A program made the position numbers and the translations under genes. Below are positions 25,671 to 36,694 of a stretch of DNA of 64,000 nucleotides, piece by piece. Source of the stretch: Brevibacterium paucivorans (GTDB lineage Bacteria; Actinomycetota; Actinomycetes; Actinomycetales; Brevibacteriaceae); NCBI RefSeq assembly GCF_016907735.1, contig NZ_JAFBCP010000001.1, positions 1,984,001 to 2,048,000 on the forward strand, written 5' to 3'. How positions within the stretch are numbered: the stretch's first letter is position 1; each line of letters starts with the position of its first letter. The notes under the pieces are model-generated. The model ran no database searches, had not been told where the DNA came from, and saw nothing but the letters and a program-made list of their open reading frames with translations.

Positions 25671-26551
25671 TCCGCTTCCGGTTCGTTGATGACCACCGCA
25701 CCGATTACTCGGTCAAGCGGATGTGCACCGTACTCGGGTTAAACCGCAGCTCCTACTACAAATGGAAAGCTAGCAGCGCCCAGCGGCACCGCAGACTGGT
25801 TGATGATGCCATACTCGGAGCCAAGGTCCAGGCCATCTTCGACGACAAGAGGCAGCTCTACGGCGCAAAACGCATTGCCGCCGAGCTGACTTTCAACGAT
25901 GCGTACAGTAGCACCGGACCGGTCAACCATAAGCGCATCGCCCGGATTATGAGGAAGCTTCAGCTGCGCGGCTACACGAAAAAACGTAAGGTCACGACAA
26001 CGCAGCGTGAGCGTCATCGCTTTATATTCGCTGACCTGGTCAAGCGTAACTTCACTGCGCCAGCTGCCAATAGGATCCTCGTCGGCGATATTACCTATCT
26101 GCCGATCGCAGACGGGTCGAATATGTATCTGGCTTCTGTGATTGACTGCTACTCGCGGATGCTCGTCGGCTTCGCGATCGCAGACCACATGCGCACCGAC
26201 CTCGTCGAAGAAGCGCTCGAGCATGCTCGCCGTACCCGTGGCAGTCTCTCCGGGGCGATCTTCCACTCAGATCATGGCAGCGTGTATACCTCATCGCAGT
26301 TTCAGGCTGTCTGCCGAAGACTCAACGTCACCCAGTCGATGGGAGCAGTTGGCAGCAGCGCTGATAATTCACTCGCGGAGTCGTTTAACGCGGCGTTGAA
26401 ACGAGAAGTGCTCAAAGACCAGAAAGTCTTTTCCAATCAGCTAGTCTGCCGGCGCGACGTCTTCGCATGGTGTGCGCGCTACAACACCACCCGAAGGCAT
26501 TCCTGGTGCAAGTACCTCACACCCATTGAGTACGAAACTCACGCTTCCTAA
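25667..26551 (+). CDS. IS3-family transposase OrfB (DDE integrase)
   Basis: 294 residues. An N-terminal HTH_21-like region is followed by an rve integrase core with the DDE triad: Asp in GDITYLP, Asp in FHSDHGSVYTS and Glu in NSLAESFNAALKRE. It ends with the typical TRRHSWCKYLTPIEYE. The catalytic residues are all present, so the element may be active. Start GTG 25667 overlaps the orfA stop. Confidence 0.95.
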   Translation: MIRFRFVDDHRTDYSVKRMCTVLGLNRSSYYKWKASSAQRHRRLVDDAILGAKVQAIFDDKRQLYGAKRIAAELTFNDAYSSTGPVNHKRIARIMRKLQLRGYTKKRKVTTTQRERHRFIFADLVKRNFTAPAANRILVGDITYLPIADGSNMYLASVIDCYSRMLVGFAIADHMRTDLVEEALEHARRTRGSLSGAIFHSDHGSVYTSSQFQAVCRRLNVTQSMGAVGSSADNSLAESFNAALKREVLKDQKVFSNQLVCRRDVFAWCARYNTTRRHSWCKYLTPIEYETHAS

Positions 26552-26588
26552 CAATGCGCTAGAGTAAAGCCAATAATTTCACCCCCAC

Positions 26589-26610
26589 GGTGTCTACTTT
26601 CCGGGGGCCG
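26589..26610 (-). repeat. Right terminal inverted repeat of the IS3 element
   Basis: Begins GGTGTCTAC. Matches the left end in the inner nine bases and in the C/G block; outer bases differ. Confidence 0.75.
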
Positions 26611-26627
26611 GGCCCCTGCGACCTTGC

Positions 26628-26640
26628 TAGGGTTGCTAAC
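26628..26640 (+). promoter_or_regulatory. Candidate leaderless promoter of trmH, next to the IS end
   Basis: TAGGGT at 26628-26633 ends seven bases before the ATG at 26641. The IS right end is only 17 bp upstream, so the -35 region is made of IS end sequence or junction sequence. Confidence 0.4.
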
Positions 26641-27564
26641 ATGTCAGACCCTGCCCACCCCCGCAACTCCGCCACCAATCTCACCGGCCCTCCGCTCACA
26701 CCGCAATCCAAACGGCTACGCGAAGCGGTGAAACTGACGAAACGAAACTGGCGCACCAAAATGGGTCGCTTCATCGTTGAAGGCCCCCAAGCTGTCCGCG
26801 AAGCTCTCATCCACCAAGCCACCAAAAAACCCCACCGCGCAACCGTTGGCGTAGAAGACGGCCAAACCCGCCACCGCCCAACCGGCGCCATCCTTGACGT
26901 GTGGGCCACCTCGGAAGCGGCGGAACGCCACCCTGACATCCTCGAACACGCCAAGGCCGCCAACATCCCCATCCGGGAAGCCACCTCGGCGGCCCTTGCC
27001 GAACTCACCGACACCGTCACCTCCCAAGACATCGTCGCCATCGTCGAGCACATCGACACCGAACTCCCGCAAGCCATCACCAAGGACTCCAAACTCGTCG
27101 TGGTCCTGTCCCAAGTGCGCGACCCCGGCAACGCCGGCACCGTCCTCCGCGTAGCTGACGCCGCCGGTGCCGACTCCGTCATCTTTACCAACTCGTCCGT
27201 GGACGTGTACAACCCCAAGACCGTGCGCGCCACCGCCGGCTCCCTGTTTCACCTTCCCGTGGTGACCGGTGTGGGGCTTCCCGAGGTGGTCGAACTCGCC
27301 CGCGCCCGCGGGCTTCAGGTGTTGGCAGCAGACGCCCACCCACCGGCACACGACCTCCACGTCCCCTGGGACGCCGGCCTTGACTTGTCACAACCAACCA
27401 CCTGGGTATTCGGCAACGAAGCCTGGGGTCTGCCAGAAAAAGACCGCAAACAAGCAGACTCGGCCGTGGCAATCCCGCTCTACGGCCAGGCCGAAAGCCT
27501 CAACCTTGCCACGGCGGCTGCCGTGTGCCTGTACGAATCGGCCCGCAACCACAACTACACCTAA
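26641..27564 (+). CDS. TrmH/SpoU-family RNA 2'-O-methyltransferase
   Basis: SPOUT methyltransferase acting on ribose 2'-OH of tRNA or 23S rRNA; related genes beside rplT-pheS are often annotated as 23S rRNA methyltransferases (TsnR/RlmB-like). An N-terminal substrate-binding domain (about 20-130, with GRFIVEGPQAVREAL) precedes the knotted catalytic domain with motif 1 QVRDPGNAGTVLRVADA, motif 2 FGNEAWGLP and motif 3 AESLNLATAAAVCLYE. ATG 26641 is used; the frame is open upstream to 26590, inside the IS end, which cannot be native. 307 residues. The exact substrate is unknown. Confidence 0.9.
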   Translation: MSDPAHPRNSATNLTGPPLTPQSKRLREAVKLTKRNWRTKMGRFIVEGPQAVREALIHQATKKPHRATVGVEDGQTRHRPTGAILDVWATSEAAERHPDILEHAKAANIPIREATSAALAELTDTVTSQDIVAIVEHIDTELPQAITKDSKLVVVLSQVRDPGNAGTVLRVADAAGADSVIFTNSSVDVYNPKTVRATAGSLFHLPVVTGVGLPEVVELARARGLQVLAADAHPPAHDLHVPWDAGLDLSQPTTWVFGNEAWGLPEKDRKQADSAVAIPLYGQAESLNLATAAAVCLYESARNHNYT

Positions 27565-27574
27565 AGCTGGGCGT

Positions 27575-27580
27575 TAAGAT
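27575..27580 (+). promoter_or_regulatory. Possible pheS -10 element
   Basis: TAAGAT, 50 bp before the pheS ATG. No recognisable T-box or leader peptide follows. Confidence 0.3.
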
Positions 27581-27588
27581 GGCGTTAG

Positions 27589-28676
<1,088 letters not shown>

Positions 28677-28677
<1 letters not shown>

Positions 28678-31235
28678 TGCGCGTATCACTGGAATGGCTA
28701 TCTGACTACGTTGACCTTTCCGCGTCACCGGACGCTCATGAGCTGGCCGCGCAGTTCGCGTCAATCGGTCTGGAAGAAGAAGACTTTTTTGGTCCCGAGG
28801 TGACCGGCCCGCTGGTCGTTGCCCGCGTCCTTTCGTTGGAAAAGGAAAAGCACTCCAACGGTAAAACCATCAACTGGTGCAGCGTTGACGTAGGCGAGGA
28901 CGAACCCCGCGGAATCGTGTGCGGTGCCCACAACTTTGTCGAAGGTGACCTGGTGGTCGCGTGCCTGCCCGGCGCAGTGCTCCCAGGCAACTTCGAAATC
29001 GCTGCTCGCAAAACCTATGGCCACGTTTCCGACGGCATGATCTGCTCGCTTAAAGAACTGGGTCTGGGCGAAGACCAGGGCGGCATCATCGTGCTCAAAG
29101 ACCTGGGTCTCACCGGTGAACCCGGTGACGACGCCATCAAACTCCTAGGCCTTGACCACACCACACTCGACGTCAATGTCACCCCTGACCGTGGCTACCA
29201 ACTGTCCATGCGGGGCATCGCACGCGAATACGCGCTACTGAAGAACCAAACCTTCAACGACCCCGCCAACATCGACGTCCCCGAACCGTCACTGGACGGC
29301 TACCGCGTGGACCTCGAGGACACTGCACCCATCCACGGCCAGCACGGTTGTTCGCGCTTCACGGCCATGCGCGTGGACGGAATCGATGCACAGGGTTCAA
29401 GCCCGTACTGGATGCAAAAGCGCCTCCTGGAAGCCGGCATGCGACCACTGTCCCTGGTCGTCGACATCACCAACTACGTCATGCTGGAACTGGGCCAGCC
29501 CCTCCACGCCTACGACGCAGACAAACTTGGCTCCAAAATCACGGTGCGCCGCGCCCGCGCCGGGGAAAAACTCACCACCCTGGACGACGTTGAGCGCAAA
29601 CTCCACCCCGAAGACCTGCTCATCACCGACAACTACGCCGGAACCCCCGCCGGGGACCCTGAACAGGACTTCAACGAAGCCAACTATGGTCAACGCGTCA
29701 TCGGGCTGGCCGGCGTCATGGGCGGGCAGGACACCGAGGTCAGCGAAACAACCACCTCGGTCATCATTGAAGCCGCCCACTTCGACAAGGTGACTATCGC
29801 CCGTAGCGCACGCCGCCACAAACTCCCCAGCGAAGCCGCTCGTCGCTTTGAACGCGGAGTCGACCCACACCTGGGACCAGCTGCCGCCATGCGTTGCGCA
29901 CAGCTACTGCAGGAACTTGCCGGGGGCACCATCGCGCCCGAGGTGACTGTCGTCGGGTCTGTCCCGGAACCTAACGTGATCCCACTCCTCGCCGACGCTG
30001 CCGCCAAGCGCGTAGGTGTGGACTACACGAGTGAGCAGGTAGAGAACGCTCTCACTGCGGTGGGATGCAAGGTCGACCACGCGGTTGACGGGCAATCGAC
30101 CCTGGCTGTCACAGCGCCCAGCTGGCGCCCGGACCTCACGGGGCCCGAGGACCTCATCGAAGAAATCGCGCGCGTCAACGGCTACGACCAGATCCCTTCG
30201 GTCGCACCTCAAGCGCCAGGCGGATCGGGCCTGACCCACCGCCAAAAGGCTCTGCGCACGGTGTCGAATCTGCTGGCCCACGTGGGACTGACCGAAGTTC
30301 TCACCTACCCGTTCACCGCAGACACCCGTAGCGACGCACTGCTCCTCGAAGCAGACGACCCACGTCGCACAATGGTGCGCCTGGCCAACCCCATGGCCGA
30401 TGACCAGCCACTTCTGCGCTCCCACCTGCTCGCAACCCTGCCGGACGCGGTCAACAAGAACCTGGGACGCGGCTTCAAAGACGTATTCGTGTTTGAAACC
30501 GGCCTGGTCACGCAACCAGAGGCACAGGCCACTGCGACCGGCACATTCGCCCCCGGTTACCACCCAACTGAAGAGGAACTCGAAACTCTGCGTTCGGCCG
30601 TTCCGCCGCAGCCACTTCACGCAGCTGCCGTCATGACCGGCAAAATTGAGCGCCTGGGCGTGTGGGGTAAGGGCCGTAACGTCGAAGCCACCGACGCAAT
30701 CGACCTCGTCCACCGCATCGCCGGAGCCCTGGGCCTGACCCTGGACGTGCGCGCGGCTCAGACAGCGCCATTCCACCCAGGCCGTTGCGCAGAGTTCACA
30801 CTGGGCGACACCGTGGTGGGTCACGCGGGTGAACTCCACCCCAAGGCGATTGAAAACCTGGGGCTTCCCGCCCGCACGTGCGCCTTCGAAGTGGACCTCG
30901 ACGCGCTGTTCACTCACTCGCTTGAACGTGCGTGGGACGGTGCCCTGTCCACCTACCCAGTTTCACGCCAAGACGTTGCACTCATCGTGGACGAATCAGT
31001 CCCCGCGGCAGACCTTGCGCGTGCTCTGCGCGAAGGTGCCGGGCCGGAACTCGAAGACCTGGACATCTTCGACCTTTACACGGGCGACCAAGTGGGCGAA
31101 GGTAAGAAGTCAGTCGCATTCCGCATGACCTTCCGCGCCGCCGACCGTACCCTCACCGCAGACGAAGCTTCGGCTCTGCGTGTGAAAGCCACCGACAACG
31201 CCCACGCCAAGTTCGGCGTTGAGGTGCGCTCATGA
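28677..31235 (+). CDS. pheT: Phenylalanyl-tRNA synthetase beta subunit
   Basis: 852 residues. Domains in order: a tRNA-binding OB fold (about 40-150; VGEDEPRGIVCGAHN), B3/B4 editing domain (RFTAMRVDGI onward), B5 DNA-binding-like domain (about 440-510), the class II-like core, and a C-terminal FDX-ACB anticodon-binding domain (STYPVSRQDVALIVDESV). It recognises tRNA-Phe and edits misacylated Tyr. Coupled to pheS and, by ATGA, to the downstream SDR gene. Confidence 0.98.
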
Positions 31236-32041
31236 CGATCGCGCTCATCACGGGAGGAACCCGCGGAATCGGAAGCCACCTGGTCCGCGGGTTTCTCACC
31301 GCCGGCTACCGCGTCATCTTCACGGCAACTGACGCCTCGAAAGCCAGCGCCCACGCTGCTGAACTGGCCCAAGAACTGGGCATAGAGCACGGCGACCGCG
31401 TCCACGGGGAAGGCGTCGACGTCACCGACCCCAACGCAATTGAAGCCCTTCTCACGAGGGTCCGTGAGATTGAAACGGAAACCGGGGACGACCTCGGCGT
31501 TCTCATCAACAACGCAGGCGTTATCGAAGCACCCGAAGGTCCCGTGTGGGACGTTCCACCGGAACAGCTGGAGCGCACCATCACTACCAATGTGCTGGGC
31601 CCGTTCTACATGATTCGCACGTTTGCGCCACACCTGCTGAGCAAAGCGGAAGCGCACAAACCCGCCCGCATCATTGACATCAACTCCGGTTCAGGCTCGC
31701 ACGGAACACCGCAGTATGCGGCATATTCGGCGTCTAAAGTCGCGCTGTTTAGGCTGGCGGACTCCGTTCACCACTACGGATATGACAAGGGTCTGCGGAT
31801 CTTCGAACTTGCCCCAGGTGTCATCCGCTCCGATATGACCACCTCCATGCCCGTTCACGACTGGCGTGGTGATGACGACTGGACCAAACCACAAGACGTG
31901 ATCGATCTGGCACTGGGCTTCGCGTCCGGGGAACTCGACGCGTTCTCCGGCCGGTTCGCTCGCGCCGGTCACGACACCGTGGAATCGCTCAAAGCCATGA
32001 ACCTAACCGAGGACCACCGGCGCCTACGTCTGACCTTGTAA
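31232..32041 (+). CDS. Short-chain dehydrogenase/reductase
   Basis: Classical SDR of 269 residues. The NAD(P)-binding TGGTRGIG lies near the N-terminus (about 7-14), with NNAG at about 90-93, catalytic Ser in INSGSGSHG and the YSASK Tyr-Lys pair. Substrate unknown. Its ATG overlaps the pheT stop, so it is co-transcribed with pheST, probably by position rather than by shared function. The UbiB-like gene follows 27 bp later. Confidence 0.92.
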   Translation: MTIALITGGTRGIGSHLVRGFLTAGYRVIFTATDASKASAHAAELAQELGIEHGDRVHGEGVDVTDPNAIEALLTRVREIETETGDDLGVLINNAGVIEAPEGPVWDVPPEQLERTITTNVLGPFYMIRTFAPHLLSKAEAHKPARIIDINSGSGSHGTPQYAAYSASKVALFRLADSVHHYGYDKGLRIFELAPGVIRSDMTTSMPVHDWRGDDDWTKPQDVIDLALGFASGELDAFSGRFARAGHDTVESLKAMNLTEDHRRLRLTL

Positions 32042-32068
32042 AGCGGGGCTCAAAGGGGAAGGATTCTC

Positions 32069-34051
32069 ATGCAAACGATTGTGTGGACCATACTCTTGGG
32101 ACTACTCAACGCGGTAGTCGTGGGTGTTCTGGTCCGTCGCGTCGTATCCGTGGGTACGGGCATACTTCGCAACACAATCGTGTCCCTGGTGATGGGCATG
32201 AGCCTGTGGCCTATCACGCTCCAAGCGTTCGAGATCCTGAAAATTTACGACCACGGCAGTTTCCCCGGCCCCGAAATGGGCTTCGCAGCGATCATGGTGT
32301 TCCTGTTGCTCTTCGGCTGGTTCGTGGTTATCCAAATCACGCTACTGCTGGGCATTGAAATCATCATCCCGTCAGGCTCCATGACCAACGTGGTGCGTTC
32401 GCTCACCCGGATTCCCGTGCGGTACCGGCGCATGCGAAGACTCGCGCAAATTCAGCGCATCCTCATTCGGTTCGGGCTCGTGAGGTATCTGCGCCCGCGC
32501 GTCCCAAGTTTCCGTCTCAACATGCGCGAGATTGCGAAAACGACCGCCGAGGCGTTTGCGGCTGCCGGGGTGACGTTCGTGAAACTGGGGCAGTTCATCG
32601 CTACTCGCGCCGATGCCGTCCCCACTGTGTTCGTCGAAGAGTTCTCCAAGCTTCAGTCCGACGTGCCCGCTGTCGATTTCGCTGAAGTGGAATCTGATTT
32701 GGAAGAAGAGTGGGGGAGGGGCGTCGACGAGGTTTTTGCGAGTTTCGACCGCACCCCGCTTGCCGCCGCGTCCGTTGCGCAGGTCCATCGGGCGGTCATG
32801 CATGACGGGACCGAGGTCGTTGTTAAGGTCCAGCGTCCCAAGATTCGCGCTCAGGTGAGGGCGGACTCCGACATCGTTGTGACCCTGGCTAACCAGATCG
32901 AACGGATGGCCGGGTGGGCTAGGAAACTGGGAATTGTGCGCCTGGCTGAAAACTTCGTCGACGCGCTCAACGACGAACTGGACTACCGTGGCGAAGTCGG
33001 CAACATGAAGCTGCTTCGCGAATCCGCACTGGAGTCCGGTAGCACACTCATGAGAATCCCGCGAGTGTTCGAAGAGCTGTCCGGCCCCAACGTCATCGTG
33101 ATGGAACACGTTCACGGCCAAGTCTTGTCAAAGGCCGGGTCTATCGTCGACAACTTGTCCACGATCGCCCGGTACGAACTGGCAGAAGAACTGTTCATCA
33201 TGATTGCTCGCCAAGTGTTGGTCGACGGCGTGTTCCATTCCGACCTGCACCCAGGAAACATCATTATCGAACCGTCTGGCCGTGGTGGACTGGTCGATTT
33301 CGGGTCAGTGGGACACATCGACCGGCGCGACCGCCACGATATCGCAGTGCTCCTCATGGCGTTCGATTCGCAAAACTCCCGTGCGGCAACTCACGCAGTC
33401 CTCGACATGCTGGGCACCCCATCCGGCGTAGACGTGCGCGAACTACAGCGCGACATCGGTGAGATCCTCATGTCACTGTCGGGCAACGGGTCCGTGAGCT
33501 CCGCGATCGACGAAATGCTTGAATTCTTCCTCCGGGGTGGCTTCTCACTGCCCGGATCCATCGCTCAGGCCCTGCGCGCCCTGGCAACGCTCGAAAGTAG
33601 CATCGCCTACATCGACCCCGACATCAACATGCTGGACCTGGCACGCTCCAGAGCCAGTGGCATCATGCGCGAATCCCTGTCCTTAGAAACCGTGCGCAAA
33701 GACTCCGAACTGTACGCCCTGACTACGTCATCCCTTGCCTTGGACCTGCCCGCGCAGGTCTCCCGCGTGGTGCGCCACCTGGAGGACGGTAGCTTGGACA
33801 TCGGCACCTCGGGTGTTGATTTGAGTGCGATCAAGGGTCTGGTCCGCAACGTCGTCGACAAAGGCGTCCAAACCGTTCTCGCCACCGCACTAATTTTGGG
33901 TGGTGTGGTCATGATGAGCGCTGACTTTGGCCCACCACTGACCCCAGAACTCAAACTGTTCACCTACTTTGGTGCCTGGGTTCTGCTCACCGGATGCGTA
34001 CTGGGTGCGTTGGTCTTGGCTCCGTCTTTGCGCCACGAACCAGAAACTTAA
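32069..34051 (+). CDS. ABC1/UbiB-family atypical protein kinase with membrane segments
   Basis: 660 residues. Three hydrophobic segments at the N-terminus (about 3-25, 30-50, 65-90) are followed by the ABC1 kinase-like domain with the family's KLGQ motif (KLGQFIATRAD), AAASVAQVHRA (replacing the glycine-rich loop), a VVVKVQRP lysine, and the catalytic DLHPGN and VDFGSVGH motifs. Two further segments lie near the C-terminus. UbiB proteins support isoprenoid-quinone synthesis or lipid handling; actinobacteria use menaquinone, so the exact role is open. SD AAAGGGG is upstream. The 3' end overlaps the convergent TPP enzyme by 4 bp. Confidence 0.93.
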   Translation: MQTIVWTILLGLLNAVVVGVLVRRVVSVGTGILRNTIVSLVMGMSLWPITLQAFEILKIYDHGSFPGPEMGFAAIMVFLLLFGWFVVIQITLLLGIEIIIPSGSMTNVVRSLTRIPVRYRRMRRLAQIQRILIRFGLVRYLRPRVPSFRLNMREIAKTTAEAFAAAGVTFVKLGQFIATRADAVPTVFVEEFSKLQSDVPAVDFAEVESDLEEEWGRGVDEVFASFDRTPLAAASVAQVHRAVMHDGTEVVVKVQRPKIRAQVRADSDIVVTLANQIERMAGWARKLGIVRLAENFVDALNDELDYRGEVGNMKLLRESALESGSTLMRIPRVFEELSGPNVIVMEHVHGQVLSKAGSIVDNLSTIARYELAEELFIMIARQVLVDGVFHSDLHPGNIIIEPSGRGGLVDFGSVGHIDRRDRHDIAVLLMAFDSQNSRAATHAVLDMLGTPSGVDVRELQRDIGEILMSLSGNGSVSSAIDEMLEFFLRGGFSLPGSIAQALRALATLESSIAYIDPDINMLDLARSRASGIMRESLSLETVRKDSELYALTTSSLALDLPAQVSRVVRHLEDGSLDIGTSGVDLSAIKGLVRNVVDKGVQTVLATALILGGVVMMSADFGPPLTPELKLFTYFGAWVLLTGCVLGALVLAPSLRHEPET

Positions 34052-35658
34052 CCGGCTGTGGTGTAACGTTTCGCGTCAATGTGGATGAGCTGCAGACCGC
34101 CAGCTTCTACCGCATTGGCCACTGCGTCTTTGAGTTGCCCGAGGTCGTCCACCCTCACGCCGTGACCTCCGCTGGCCGCGGCCATGAGTGGCCAGTCTGG
34201 CTGAGTGAGTTCCACTCCAACGGGGTCAATGCCGGCAGAGATCTCGTTCGTACGGATTTCTCCGTAACCCCCGTTGTCCACCACGATCACTGTAAGGTCT
34301 TCGCCCTGTTCTACCACTGTGATGAGTTCTTGCAGACTGAACATAAGTGCCCCGTCACCCACAACAGCAAAAGTGGGGCGGTCCGGTGCACCGATTCGCG
34401 CCCCCAGGGCAGCAGGCAGGCCGTAACCCAGAGTCGCATATGTGGCCATATACGGAGTGGAGTTAGGGGTCGTCACTTTGATCGCGTTGAGCAGACCCAA
34501 ATAACAGATCTGAGACGAGTCCGTGGACACGATCGCGTCGTGCGGAAGCGCAGCAACAATGTCTTCGGCGATCAGCGTGCTTTCCCGCGAAGTCTCCAGG
34601 CCTTCAGCGCGTGCAGCCTCCAAAGCTCCTGCGACATCAGCCCGGAAATCACCTGCCGGGCTCGTGACGTCAAGGCCGTCAAGAAGCGCACGCAACGTGG
34701 CCTTGGCGTCTCCCACCAGGCCAATGTCAGCCGTGAGATTCTTGCTGATCTGCCCTTCCGCAAGATCAATGCGCACCACGGTTCCCGTGGCTTCCAAGCG
34801 TTCGACCCACAGCTCCGCTTCACCGAGCTTCGAGCCCACAACCAGCAGAACATCGGCCGTGCGCGCATACTCGCGTACTTGAGTAAACCGAAGGTTCGCA
34901 CCCAAGGACAGCGGGTGGTGCTCATCCACGACACCCTTTGCGTTGAGTGTGGTCACGATCGGTGCGCCCAGCGTGTCGACCAATTCGCGCAGTTCCTCCG
35001 CGGCACCTCGGGACCCGCCGCCGGCCACAATCACGGGACGTGACGCACCGCGCAAAGCCACACGCGCCTGCTCCAAAAGGGCTTCATCCGTGCATCCCGG
35101 ACGCTGGTACGTGCGCGCCTCAAGGTCAAGCGAGTTCGCTTGGACCTGCTGTTCCAGAACATCGAGCGGCACCTCAATGTAGGTGGGGCGCGGGCGAGCC
35201 GTGGCAAAGCGCTCAAACGCCGCGTGAACCGCTTCCACCGCTTCGCTCGCGCTGGTGACCCGCACCGCGGTTTCGACAATGGCCGCCGCGGCACTGAACT
35301 GGTCCTTGGTTTCGTGCAAGGTGCCCTTGTCCGCGAACTCCGCTCCCTGCTCTGGTCCGGGTGCCAAGATGAGCACGGATCGGGATTCGCAGAATGACGT
35401 GGCAGCCGCAGACAGTGCGTTGAGAAGTCCCGGTCCCGAGGTGGTAATTACTACCCCCGGAAGTCCCGTCTGGAGGGACCAGCCGTCAGATCCGTAGCCG
35501 GCGCCCTGTTCGTGGCGGGTGGTCACTACGCGCATTCCCAAGTCCTTGAGCGACCGGTAGAACTCCAGGTTGTGGGTTCCTGGGATGCCAAAAACGGTGT
35601 CGACACCGTAGTTACGAATCGCTGTGAGGATCGCACTGCCTGTGCTGAGTGTGCTCAC
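34048..35658 (-). CDS. Thiamine-diphosphate-dependent decarboxylase, acetolactate synthase-like (possible 5-guanidino-2-oxopentanoate decarboxylase)
   Basis: 536 residues with the three-domain POX/ALS layout: Pyr domain with catalytic Glu in TTRHEQGAGYGSDG, a central domain, and a PP domain with the GDGALMFSLQEL...NNGGYG-type ThDP motif (here VDNGGYGEIR). The pattern resembles the AruI group that decarboxylates the 2-keto acid of arginine, and the proximity to the arginine operon is suggestive, but the substrate cannot be read from sequence; oxalyl-CoA or benzoylformate decarboxylases are alternatives. Transcribed after the quinone oxidoreductase gene with a 25-bp gap. Confidence 0.82.
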   Translation of the reverse strand: MSTLSTGSAILTAIRNYGVDTVFGIPGTHNLEFYRSLKDLGMRVVTTRHEQGAGYGSDGWSLQTGLPGVVITTSGPGLLNALSAAATSFCESRSVLILAPGPEQGAEFADKGTLHETKDQFSAAAAIVETAVRVTSASEAVEAVHAAFERFATARPRPTYIEVPLDVLEQQVQANSLDLEARTYQRPGCTDEALLEQARVALRGASRPVIVAGGGSRGAAEELRELVDTLGAPIVTTLNAKGVVDEHHPLSLGANLRFTQVREYARTADVLLVVGSKLGEAELWVERLEATGTVVRIDLAEGQISKNLTADIGLVGDAKATLRALLDGLDVTSPAGDFRADVAGALEAARAEGLETSRESTLIAEDIVAALPHDAIVSTDSSQICYLGLLNAIKVTTPNSTPYMATYATLGYGLPAALGARIGAPDRPTFAVVGDGALMFSLQELITVVEQGEDLTVIVVDNGGYGEIRTNEISAGIDPVGVELTQPDWPLMAAASGGHGVRVDDLGQLKDAVANAVEAGGLQLIHIDAKRYTTAG

Positions 35659-35683
35659 GTATTCTCTCCTTTGAGTGTGTTGT

Positions 35684-36655
35684 CTATGCCTTCAAGACCA
35701 CTTTTCCAGTGGTTTTGCGCCCTTCTAATGCACGGTGAGCATCAGCGGCTTTGTCAAGGGGGAAGGTTGCGCCAACCCGGAATTTCAACCAGCCGTCCTT
35801 CAGGCCGGTGAAAAGAACCTCGCTGCGCTCCCGTAGCTCTTCAGGTGTGCGCACAAACCACTGCAACGACGGGCGAGACAAGAAGACACCACCCGCACTG
35901 TTCAGGCGCTGCACATCAAACGGAGGAACCTGCCCACTCGCACCGCCAAACACAACAAGTGAACCGCGCACGCGCAGTGAGTCCAGGGACGCGTCGAACG
36001 TGTCTTTACCCACGCCGTCATACACCACGTGGACACCTTCACCGTCGCTGAGGTCACGGACAGTCTGGGCGATGTCAACGCCTTCGCCGTACAAGAACAC
36101 GTGCTGGGCTCCGGCTTCGCGGGCAAGCTGTGCCTTCTCTTCAGTGCTCACGGTGCCAATAACTTTTCCGCCCATGTGCGTAATGAGCTGCGTAAGCAAC
36201 AGTCCCACGCCTCCGGCGGCCGCGTGAACCAGTGCCGTCTGGCCGGGCTCAATGCGGTGCGAGCCCGTGACCAGGTAGTGCGCGGTGAGTCCCTGCAGAA
36301 GAATCGCGGCTGCAGTGTCAAAGTCGATGTCGCCGGGCACGGGGACCAACATGTCTGCCTTGACCGCAACTTTTTGTGCGTATGAACCTGGGGCGTCGTG
36401 CCATGCAACGCGGTCTCCCACCTGGACATCCGTGACGCCTTCGCCTATCTGGCTCACCACACCGGCACCTTCAGTGCCCGGAATGTGTGGGAACTGCATG
36501 GGGTAGATGCCACTTCGGCGGTAGGTGTCGATGAAGTTCATACCAGTGGCTTTGACGTCGACAAGTACCTCGCCTTCTCCCGGGGTGGGGTCGTCTACTT
36601 CGACGTACTCCAGGACTTCTGGTCCTCCTGGGCGCTGTGCCTGTACCGCGTACAT
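35684..36655 (-). CDS. NADPH:quinone oxidoreductase, zinc-free MDR family
   Basis: 323 residues, medium-chain reductase without the zinc-binding cysteines, as in QorA. A GroES-like N-terminal domain (MNFIDTYRRSGIYP; HIPGTEGAGVV) precedes the Rossmann domain with AAAGGVGLLLTQ and the terminal GKVVLK. It reduces quinones or enones by one or two electrons. It starts an apparent two-gene minus-strand operon with the TPP enzyme and diverges from argC, with 56 bp between starts; ARG boxes lie in this gap and might influence both directions. Confidence 0.93.
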   Translation of the reverse strand: MYAVQAQRPGGPEVLEYVEVDDPTPGEGEVLVDVKATGMNFIDTYRRSGIYPMQFPHIPGTEGAGVVSQIGEGVTDVQVGDRVAWHDAPGSYAQKVAVKADMLVPVPGDIDFDTAAAILLQGLTAHYLVTGSHRIEPGQTALVHAAAGGVGLLLTQLITHMGGKVIGTVSTEEKAQLAREAGAQHVFLYGEGVDIAQTVRDLSDGEGVHVVYDGVGKDTFDASLDSLRVRGSLVVFGGASGQVPPFDVQRLNSAGGVFLSRPSLQWFVRTPEELRERSEVLFTGLKDGWLKFRVGATFPLDKAADAHRALEGRKTTGKVVLKA

Positions 36656-36674
36656 GTTCCTCCAATCCAGCTCA

Positions 36675-36692
36675 CGTGAATAAAATTCGGCT
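36675..36692. promoter_or_regulatory. Weak ARG box (ArgR half-site) upstream of argC
   Basis: The left half TGAATAAAA fits TGMATWWWW; the right half does not. It lies 20 bp before the strong box, the usual spacing of paired ARG boxes. Confidence 0.4.
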
Positions 36693-36694
36693 GT

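Larger units (their letters stand above)
25293..26610 (+). mobile_element. IS3-family insertion sequence, apparently intact
   Basis: About 1.32 kb, bounded by 22-bp imperfect inverted repeats (left TGACCCC...GTAGACACC, right GGTGTCTAC...) and carrying overlapping orfA and orfB in the -1 frame arrangement of IS3 elements. Both reading frames are uninterrupted. I see no clear target duplication: the three bases outside are ACC on the left and GGC on the right, so the exact ends may differ by a few bases. It sits between an old MFS insertion and the trmH promoter. Confidence 0.88.

Noticed and set aside
29904-30917. 337-codon minus-strand frame opposite pheT
   Set aside because: Shadow frame caused by codon bias in a GC-rich gene.
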